From Pseudomonadota bacterium (GTDB lineage Bacteria > Pseudomonadota > Gammaproteobacteria > Pseudomonadales > Pseudomonadaceae): 64,000 nucleotides of DNA. Position numbers and translations under genes: made by a program. The notes under the pieces are model-generated. The model did not search any database and was not told the origin of the DNA. It saw only the letters and a program-made list of their open reading frames with translations. Positions within the stretch are counted from its first letter, which is position 1, and every line of letters begins with the position of its first letter. Below, one piece after another: positions 58,718 through 64,000 of this stretch. Location of the stretch: the NCBI GenBank assembly GCA_023388335.1, contig JAEWGL010000221.1, positions 1-64,000 on the forward strand, in the 5' to 3' direction.

Positions 58718-59707
58718 ATGCGCGCTCTGTTCTTCAGCAGCCAGCGGTACGACGAGCAAAGCTTCATCGCCGCGCCTGCGGTGCCCGGCCTGGAACTGCA
58801 CTTCCAGGCCGCCCGGCTGACCCTGGACACCGCCCCCTTGGCCGCCGGCCACGAGGTGGTCTGCGCCTTCATCAATGACGCGTTGGACGCCCCGGTGCTG
58901 GCACGCCTGGCCGAAGGCGGCACGCGCCTGATCGCCCTGCGCTCGGCCGGCTACAATCATGTCGACCTGGCGGCTGCCGAACGCCTGGGCTTGGCGGTAG
59001 CGCGGGTGCCGGCCTATTCGCCGCACGCGGTGGCCGAGCATGCCGTGGCGCTGACCCTGGCGCTCAACCGCCGCCTGCACCGCGCCTACAATCGCACCCG
59101 CGAAGGCGATTTCACCCTGCACGGGCTCACCGGCTTCGACCTCCATGGCAAGACCGTCGGGGTGGTTGGCACCGGGCAGATCGGTACCGCATTCGCCCGC
59201 ATCATGGCGGGCTTTGGCTGCCAATTGCTGGCCTACGACCCCTGCCCCAACCCCGAACTGCTGGCGCTCGGCGCACGCTACCTGGCGCTGCCCGAGCTGC
59301 TGCGCCAGTCACGCATCATCAGCCTGCATTGCCCGCTGACCGAGTCCACCCGCCACCTGATCAACCGCCAAAGCCTGGCCCAGCTGCAGCCCGGCGCCAT
59401 GCTGATCAATACCGGGCGCGGGGCGCTGGTCGACACCCCGGCGTTGATCGACGCGCTCAAGTGCGGCCAGCTCGGCTACCTGGGACTGGATGTCTATGAA
59501 GAAGAAGCGCAGCTGTTCTTCGAAGACCGCTCCGATCTGCCACTGCAGGACGATGTGCTGGCCCGCCTGCTGACGTTCCCCAACGTCATCGTCACCGCCC
59601 ACCAGGCCTTCCTCACCCATGAGGCGCTGGCCGCCATCGCCGCGACCACGCTGGACAATATAAGCCGCTGGGCGGCAGGCAAACCGCAGAATCTGGTAGA
59701 GGGTTGA
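58718..59707 (+). CDS. ldhA: D-lactate dehydrogenase (2-hydroxyacid dehydrogenase family)
   Basis: The 329-aa NAD-dependent enzyme has the Rossmann motif VGVVGTGQIGTAFARI, the catalytic Arg region LIALRSAGYNHVDL, the Glu region GYLGLDVYEEEAQL and the His in VTAHQAFLTHEAL. It reduces pyruvate to D-lactate. AAAGGA lies 7 nt upstream of the ATG. It follows gacS by 35 nt on the same strand, as in other Pseudomonas genomes. Confidence 0.94.
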   Translation: MRALFFSSQRYDEQSFIAAPAVPGLELHFQAARLTLDTAPLAAGHEVVCAFINDALDAPVLARLAEGGTRLIALRSAGYNHVDLAAAERLGLAVARVPAYSPHAVAEHAVALTLALNRRLHRAYNRTREGDFTLHGLTGFDLHGKTVGVVGTGQIGTAFARIMAGFGCQLLAYDPCPNPELLALGARYLALPELLRQSRIISLHCPLTESTRHLINRQSLAQLQPGAMLINTGRGALVDTPALIDALKCGQLGYLGLDVYEEEAQLFFEDRSDLPLQDDVLARLLTFPNVIVTAHQAFLTHEALAAIAATTLDNISRWAAGKPQNLVEG

Positions 59708-59738
59708 TGCTAGGATACGCGGCAGATTTGGAGGACCC

Positions 59739-60176
59739 ATGGTCGAACACGATTTCCGCTACACCCTATTCAACCCGCAACACACCCTGATCGAATGCCG
59801 CGCCCTGGCAGCCGGGCGTTACCAGGTCACCGGCAACGGTGGGTCGATCCAGAAGGGCGACGTCCTGCTGGTCACCCTCAAGGGCAGCAAGGACCTCTCC
59901 ATGCGCCTGACCGTGGAAAGCGTGCGTCACCTGATCAACCCGCGCGGCCAGTGGGTCGCCGTGGCCAGCGGGCCGGTCTTCGGCGAGCTGGAGATCCTCA
60001 CCTGGCAGGTCAAGTGCGATGCCTGCGAGGCCGTGCTGGACTTCGAGTTCGCCGTGGATGGCAAGCTGGGCAACAAGGCCCGCCAGCCGGCCGCGCGTGC
60101 GCGCATTGCCGAACTGGGCTGGGTCAGCCGCGGTGAGCAGCACCTGTGCCCGCGTTGCCAGGAGGCTGTCCAGTGA
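59739..60176 (+). CDS. Hypothetical protein with two CxxC motifs
   Basis: The 145-aa cytosolic protein has a beta-rich N-terminal part (KGDVLLVTLKGSKDLSMRLTVESV) and two paired cysteines, CDAC near residue 92 and CPRC near 139, which could bind zinc together. GGAGG lies 5-6 nt before the ATG. Its stop overlaps the GTG start of the next gene, a META-domain lipoprotein. I do not recognise a named family. The position after ldhA is shared with other pseudomonads as far as I recall. Confidence 0.8.
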   Translation: MVEHDFRYTLFNPQHTLIECRALAAGRYQVTGNGGSIQKGDVLLVTLKGSKDLSMRLTVESVRHLINPRGQWVAVASGPVFGELEILTWQVKCDACEAVLDFEFAVDGKLGNKARQPAARARIAELGWVSRGEQHLCPRCQEAVQ

Positions 60177-60574
60177 AGCTGCTGCTGGGCACCCTGGCCG
60201 TCGGCAGCCTGGCCGGCTGCGCCGCCGAACCCATGCATCTGCAGCAGGAACGCAGCTATGTGCTGGAGTGGATTGGCGAACGGCCGCTGATCGACTACAG
60301 CAACCTCACCCTGACCTTGGGCGCCGATGGCCGTGCCTACGGCAATGCCGGCTGCAACCATTGGTTCGCGCCGTACACCCTGGATGGCGAGGCGCTGAGC
60401 TTCGGCAAGGTCGGCAAAACCCGCAAGCTCTGCGCCCCGGCGCTGATCGAACAGGAGCAACGCTTCCTCCAGGCCCTGGAAACGGTGCAGCGCTGGGATG
60501 TCTCGTCGATCGAGCAGGTGCGTTTCTGGCCGACCGAAGGCAAACCGCTGCTGTTCTGGCCTGAGGAAGGCTGA
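60173..60574 (+). CDS. META-domain (HslJ-like) lipoprotein
   Basis: The 133-aa protein starts at a GTG that overlaps the previous stop (GTGA). AGGAGG 7 nt upstream fixes this start. The signal MKLLLGTLAVGSLAGC ends in a lipobox. The mature part has the META-domain pattern GRAYGNAGCNHWFAPYTLDG and a later Cys in KLCAPALIEQEQRFLQAL. Such proteins are envelope lipoproteins linked to heat shock or novobiocin resistance in E. coli; the biochemical role is unknown. Confidence 0.85.
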   Translation: MKLLLGTLAVGSLAGCAAEPMHLQQERSYVLEWIGERPLIDYSNLTLTLGADGRAYGNAGCNHWFAPYTLDGEALSFGKVGKTRKLCAPALIEQEQRFLQALETVQRWDVSSIEQVRFWPTEGKPLLFWPEEG

Positions 60575-60589
60575 GGCAACGCAGTCTCT

Positions 60590-60676
60590 ATGGAAGCGGG
60601 CTGGCTAGCGACAGCGTCGACTGAACAACAGCGTTGAACTTGCTGGCGCTATCGCGGGCAAGCCCGCTCCTACAAA
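60590..60676. repeat. Pseudomonas-type palindromic intergenic repeat (REP)
   Basis: GGAAGCGGGCTGGCTAGCGA and a mirrored TCGCGGGCAAGCCCGCTCC flank a short centre containing AACAGCGTTG. The right part is the palindrome GCGGGC-AA-GCCCGC. It lies between the convergent META-lipoprotein and thioredoxin genes and may serve as a terminator. Confidence 0.75.
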
Positions 60677-60680
60677 GGGA

Positions 60681-61145
60681 TCAGGCGCCTTTAAGGGCTT
60701 TGATTTTCTCCTGCAGCCCTTCCAGTGTCTGCTCGCCCATCAGTTGCTCGCGCACCTTGCCCTTGTCGTCGATGATGTAGGTCACCGGCAGGGCTTCGCT
60801 GCGTGGCAGGTCATAGCGTTCGGCGGGATCCTGGGCAAGGACGGTGAAGCCGATGCCGAGGGCCTCACTGGCCTGCTTGAGGTCCTGACCCTGCAAGCCG
60901 TCGAAGTTCACGCCGACCACCTTGACGCCTTGGGCCTGCCATTGCTTGGCTGCTGCGTTCAGTTCGGGGATTTCCGTACGGCACGGGCCGCACCATTCGG
61001 CCCAGTAGTTGAGCACCAGCCAGTGCCCCTCGATCTGTTCAGCCTTCACCGTGTTGCCGTGCTGGTCTACGCCGTAGTCCGCACCGCAACCACCGAGCAA
61101 CAGGCTCGCGGTGATGGCCAGTGCTGCCGCCAAACGCCTTGCCAT
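60681..61145 (-). CDS. TlpA-family thioredoxin-like lipoprotein
   Basis: The 154-aa protein has a lipoprotein signal (MARRLAAALAITASLLLGGC) and a thioredoxin fold with the redox motif WAEWCGPC and the cis-Pro segment LPVTYIID. It is probably anchored in the envelope and acts as a disulfide reductase in the periplasm. It is divergent from arsC with 85 bp between starts. Confidence 0.92.
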   Translation of the reverse strand: MARRLAAALAITASLLLGGCGADYGVDQHGNTVKAEQIEGHWLVLNYWAEWCGPCRTEIPELNAAAKQWQAQGVKVVGVNFDGLQGQDLKQASEALGIGFTVLAQDPAERYDLPRSEALPVTYIIDDKGKVREQLMGEQTLEGLQEKIKALKGA

Positions 61146-61230
61146 GGGTCAATCCTTCTCGAAGTTTCAAGCAAAATACGCAGTCGCTGCGGTTAGAATA
61201 GCCGCCACACCCAGCTGGATGCGACCCGTC

Positions 61231-61584
61231 ATGACTGATCTGACCCTCTATCATAACCCGCGCTGCTCGAAATCCCGCGGCGCCCTGGAACTGCTCGAAG
61301 GTCGTGGCTTGGCCCCGACCGTGGTGCGCTACCTGGAAACGCCGCCCGACGCCGCCACCCTCAAGGCCCTGCTCGCCAAGCTGGACATCACGCCTCGCCA
61401 GCTGCTGCGCACCGGTGAGGACGAATACAAGGCCCTCGACCTGGCCAACCTGGCCCTGAGCGACGAGCAACTGATCGACGCCATGACCCAGCACCCAAAA
61501 CTGATCGAACGGCCGATCTTGGTCGCAGGCGACAAGGCGGTGATCGGCCGTCCGCCGGAGAAAGTGCTGGAGATCCTTTCGTGA
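61231..61584 (+). CDS. arsC: ArsC-family arsenate reductase
   Basis: The 117-aa protein starts MTDLTLYHNPRCSKSRGALE with the catalytic Cys in NPRCSKSR and the family motif LIERPILVAGDKAVIGRPPE. It reduces arsenate to arsenite using glutathione/glutaredoxin in the best-known members. No ars efflux or regulator gene is nearby, so a general thiol-oxidoreductase role is possible. Its stop overlaps the GTG start of wrbA by 4 nt. Confidence 0.9.
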   Translation: MTDLTLYHNPRCSKSRGALELLEGRGLAPTVVRYLETPPDAATLKALLAKLDITPRQLLRTGEDEYKALDLANLALSDEQLIDAMTQHPKLIERPILVAGDKAVIGRPPEKVLEILS

Positions 61585-62186
61585 GCGCGCCTTACATCCT
61601 GGTGCTCTATTACAGCCGCCATGGCTCGACCAGCGAGATGGCCCGGCAGATCGCCCGTGGCGTCGAGATGGCTGGCCTGGAGGCGCGTTTGCGTACCGTA
61701 CCGGCGATCTCCACCGAATGCGAAGCCGTGGCCCCGGACATCCCGGTCACCGGCGCGCTCTACGCCACCCTCGATGACCTGCGCCACTGCGTCGGCCTGG
61801 CACTGGGCAGTCCGACCCGCTTTGGCAACATGGCCGCGCCGCTGAAGTACTTCGTCGACAGCACCAGCAGCCTGTGGCTCGGCGGCGAACTGGTGGGCAA
61901 ACCGGCGGCGGCCTTTACCTCCACCGCCAGCCTGCATGGCGGCCAGGAGTCGACCTTGCTGTCCATGCTGCTGCCGTTGATGCACCACGGCATGCTGGTC
62001 ATGGGCTTGCCCTACAGTGAGACGGCGCTGCTGGAAACCCGCGGTGGCGGCACGCCCTATGGCGCCAGCCATCATGCCGGTGCCGATGGCAAGCGTGGCC
62101 TGGACGCCGACGAGATCGCCCTGTGCCGCGCCCTGGGGCAGCGCCTGGCGACCACCGCCAAGGCCCTGGAAGGCAGCCGTGGCTAG
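61581..62186 (+). CDS. wrbA: NAD(P)H:quinone oxidoreductase WrbA
   Basis: The 201-aa flavodoxin-like protein has the FMN-phosphate loop YYSRHGSTSEMAR and the segments LGSPTRFGNMAAPLK and FTSTASLHGGQESTLLSM typical of WrbA. It reduces quinones by two electrons and limits radical formation. It starts at GTG (GTGA overlap with arsC) and overlaps the DUF2069 gene by 8 nt, so arsC-wrbA-DUF2069 form a tight unit. Confidence 0.93.
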   Translation: MSAPYILVLYYSRHGSTSEMARQIARGVEMAGLEARLRTVPAISTECEAVAPDIPVTGALYATLDDLRHCVGLALGSPTRFGNMAAPLKYFVDSTSSLWLGGELVGKPAAAFTSTASLHGGQESTLLSMLLPLMHHGMLVMGLPYSETALLETRGGGTPYGASHHAGADGKRGLDADEIALCRALGQRLATTAKALEGSRG

Positions 62187-62592
62187 AACGCCCAAAGTGC
62201 TGCCGCCACTGGACTGGCTGGCGCCGCGCCTGCGCCTGACGCGGGCGTTGAGCCTGGCCAGCTACGTGGGCCTGATCACCTTGCTGGCGGTCAACAACCT
62301 GTGGTTCGCCCAACTGCATGGCGCCCGGGTCGAAGTCATCCTGGCCATCGAGCTGATCCCCCTGCTCCTGTTGCTACCCGGCCTGCTGCTGGGCAGCGCT
62401 CGGGCACATGCCTGGACATGCTTCGTGGTGAACCTGTATTTCATCAAGGGCGTGCTGGCCGCGTTCGACCCGGCGCGGGCGCTGTTTGGCTGGGTGGAAG
62501 TGCTGGTCAGCCTGGTGCTGTTCGTCAGCGCGTTGCTGTTTGTGCGCTGGCGGTTTCAGTGGGAGCGGCGGATGGCGGGGGAAGGTAACTGA
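62179..62592 (+). CDS. DUF2069 family membrane protein
   Basis: The 137-aa protein starts at GTG (translated MARTPKVLPPLDWLAPRL) and has four predicted transmembrane helices, including LITLLAVNNLWFAQL and FVVNLYFIKGVLAAF. It belongs to DUF2069, a family often found behind wrbA; its role is unknown. The start lies 8 nt inside wrbA; no better start exists in the frame. Confidence 0.85.
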   Translation: MARTPKVLPPLDWLAPRLRLTRALSLASYVGLITLLAVNNLWFAQLHGARVEVILAIELIPLLLLLPGLLLGSARAHAWTCFVVNLYFIKGVLAAFDPARALFGWVEVLVSLVLFVSALLFVRWRFQWERRMAGEGN

Positions 62593-62596
62593 GCCC

Positions 62597-62621
62597 TCTG
62601 GGGCTGTTGCCCAGCCCCAGA
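62597..62621. terminator. Terminator-like hairpin between convergent genes
   Basis: TCTGGGGCTG (62597-62606) and CAGCCCCAGA (62612-62621) pair perfectly around TTGCC, between the stops of the DUF2069 gene and the convergent glycosylase gene. There is no clear U tract on either side. Confidence 0.6.
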
Positions 62622-62626
62622 ACCAA

Positions 62627-63298
62627 TCAGTGATTGACCGTATGCGCCAACATCACCGACAACTGGCACAGCGGCCGGCCGCTTTCTGCGTGCCATTGGT
62701 TGAACACCTGCTGCACGAGGGCGCGGTCGCGTTGGCTGGTGGGCGCCTTGTCGACGATGCCTTGGGCAACCAGGGCCGCGGTCATGTCATCGGTGGGGAT
62801 GAAGGTGTCCTTGCCGACCATGCGCAAAAAGCGCGGCGCTGACAGGCCGCCCAGCTGGTTGCCCTGCTGGGTCAGGTACCGCCACAGCCCGACGATGTCC
62901 GTCACCGGCCAGTCGGCAATCATGGCGCCGAAGCTGCCCTGGTCCTGCTGCACGTCGAGGATCATCTGCGCATTGCGCGGCACGCTCTTGAGCTTGCCCA
63001 GGTGGCGGATCAGACGCCTGTCCTGCATCAGTCGCTCCAGGTGCTCGGCGCCCATCAGCACCACCTTTTCCGGGTCGAAGCCGAAGAACACTTGCTCGAA
63101 GGCCGGCCACTTGGCATCTACCAGGCTGTGCTTGAGCCCGGCGCGGAATACGCGCAGTGCCAGGGTCGAGAGGTAGCGGTCCTCGCCGATGGCACGCAAC
63201 TGCGCCGGGGTCTTGGGCTGGGGCAGGAAGGCCTCGAGGGCCGCGGCCGAGCCGAAGCGGTTCAGGCAGAACTCATGCAGCCACTGATAATCACGCAT
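62627..63298 (-). CDS. DNA-3-methyladenine glycosylase I family protein
   Basis: The 223-aa cytosolic protein fits the Adenine_glyco (Tag-like) family: all-helical, with ALRVFRAGLKHSLVDAKWPAF, GFDPEKVV and GAMIADWP. It does not have the N-terminal zinc-site Cys of E. coli Tag in the expected place, so substrate specificity may differ. It should excise alkylated bases. It lies 3 nt upstream of the ttcA end position on the same strand, that is, just downstream of ttcA in transcription. Confidence 0.8.
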   Translation of the reverse strand: MRDYQWLHEFCLNRFGSAAALEAFLPQPKTPAQLRAIGEDRYLSTLALRVFRAGLKHSLVDAKWPAFEQVFFGFDPEKVVLMGAEHLERLMQDRRLIRHLGKLKSVPRNAQMILDVQQDQGSFGAMIADWPVTDIVGLWRYLTQQGNQLGGLSAPRFLRMVGKDTFIPTDDMTAALVAQGIVDKAPTSQRDRALVQQVFNQWHAESGRPLCQLSVMLAHTVNH

Positions 63299-63301
63299 GG
63301 G

Positions 63302-64000
63302 TCAGAGGTTCAGCACGTCGAGAAAACGCGGGGTAGCGCTTTCGTCGATCTTCAGGCTGCCGAAGTCGAACAGGTTGCGGTCGGCCAGCTGCGACGGCAC
63401 GACATTCTGCAAGCCGCGGAAGATGTTCTCGGTACGCCCCGGGTGCTTGCGCTCCCACTCCACCAGCATCTCCTTGACCACCTGGCGTTGCAGGTTTTCC
63501 TGAGAGCCACAGAGGTTGCACGGGATGATCGGAAACTCGCGCATGTCCGAATAGGCCTGGATATCCTTTTCGCTGCAGTAGGCCAGCGGGCGGATCACCA
63601 CGTTGCGACCGTCGTCGGCGCGCAGCTTCGGCGGCATGGCCTTGAGGGTGCCGTTGAAGAACATGTTGAGGAAGAAGGTCTCGACGATGTCGTCACGGTG
63701 ATGACCCAAGGCCATCTTGGTCGCGCCAATCTCGTCGGCGAAGGTGTACAGCGTGCCACGACGCAGGCGCGAGCACAGCGAGCAGGTGGTCTTGCCCTCC
63801 GGAACCAGCTCTTTGACCACCGAGTAAGTGTCTTTCTCGACGATGTGGTACTCCACGCCCAGGGCCTTGAGGTAGGCCGGCAGCACGTGCTCGGGGAAAC
63901 CCGGCTGTTTCTGGTCCATGTTCACCGCGACGATCTCGAACGTGATCGGCGCCACTTTCTGCAGGTGCAGCAGAACATCGAGCATGGTGTAGCTGTCCTT
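63302..64000 (-). CDS. ttcA: tRNA 2-thiocytidine biosynthesis protein TtcA, 3' part
   Basis: The frame is open to the right window edge, so the N-terminus is missing. The visible part starts inside the PP-loop (KDSYTMLDVLLHL) and has CSLCSRLRRG, the Cys pair that binds the Fe-S cluster, HHRDDIVETFFLNMFF and IPCNLCGSQENLQR. TtcA thiolates cytidine-32 in certain tRNAs. An internal ATG at 63985 is not the true start, because PP-loop residues precede it. Confidence 0.95.
   Translation of the reverse strand, partial: KDSYTMLDVLLHLQKVAPITFEIVAVNMDQKQPGFPEHVLPAYLKALGVEYHIVEKDTYSVVKELVPEGKTTCSLCSRLRRGTLYTFADEIGATKMALGHHRDDIVETFFLNMFFNGTLKAMPPKLRADDGRNVVIRPLAYCSEKDIQAYSDMREFPIIPCNLCGSQENLQRQVVKEMLVEWERKHPGRTENIFRGLQNVVPSQLADRNLFDFGSLKIDESATPRFLDVLNL

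Overview
This window is chromosomal DNA from a GC-rich gammaproteobacterium, almost certainly a fluorescent Pseudomonas of the P. putida group. The evidence is GC-rich codon use, the block ldhA-gacS-two-component system-cysM-rlmD-relA-mazG (the order recalled for Pseudomonas), a nitrate reductase fused to a CysJ-like flavoprotein, and typical Pseudomonas intergenic palindromes built on GCGGGCAAGCCCGC. I see no prophage, transposase, CRISPR array or rRNA. Most genes are core metabolism; most of the novelty lies in regulatory DNA and RNA.

Region 1 (1-7.4 kb, minus strand) is nitrate/nitrite assimilation: nirD (cut by the window edge), nirB and a nitrate reductase-flavoprotein fusion. Both transcription units have the same control stack: a pair of NtrC-like boxes 20 bp apart, a sigma-54 promoter (GG-N10-GC), and a leader with two ANTAR-type hexaloop hairpins, the second of which excludes an intrinsic terminator. 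This implies nitrogen limitation (NtrC/RpoN) plus nitrate sensing (NasT-type antitermination).

Region 2 (7.4-14.7 kb) holds a ParD-like/map pair, tRNA-Asp and tRNA-Val, rdgC, a BASS-family transporter, a guanidine-II riboswitch driving sugE (guanidinium exporter), a lysophospholipid-transporter/acyltransferase fusion and a TehA-like channel. Heptanucleotide tandem-repeat stem-loops flank the BASS gene.

Region 3 (14.7-28.4 kb) holds a transporter-linked hybrid kinase resembling CrbS/MxtR, rmuC, a Sel1 protein, a 0.95-kb gap with DnaA-box-like sites, two small unknown genes, a FadL-family porin, a LysR regulator with DUF2798, an MFS gene coupled to an unlisted 40-aa membrane protein, a periplasmic glutathione peroxidase and a secreted GH5 hydrolase.

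Region 4 (28.4-37.5 kb, minus strand) is a tightly overlapping ten-gene cobalamin operon (cobO-cobB-bluB-cbiB-cobD-cobQ-cobU-cobT-cobC-cobS) behind a cobalamin riboswitch. The switch appears to act on the Shine-Dalgarno of a 47-aa leader ORF that runs into cobO.

Region 5 (37.5-47.9 kb) has a PQQ/sorbosone-dehydrogenase-like lipoprotein, a cluster of palindromic repeats, two NlpC/P60 lipoproteins, hda, an AI-2E family permease, a DUF2066 protein, purM-purN, a DUF3108 protein, a 58-aa conserved-looking protein followed by eight perfect 7-bp repeats, and a DUF2058 protein. Region 6 (47.9-64 kb) has mazG, relA (bracketed by two perfect hairpins), rlmD, cysM, a PirRS-like two-component system, gacS, ldhA, a CxxC protein, a META-domain lipoprotein, a TlpA-like thioredoxin, arsC, wrbA, a DUF2069 protein, a 3-methyladenine glycosylase family protein and ttcA (cut by the window edge).
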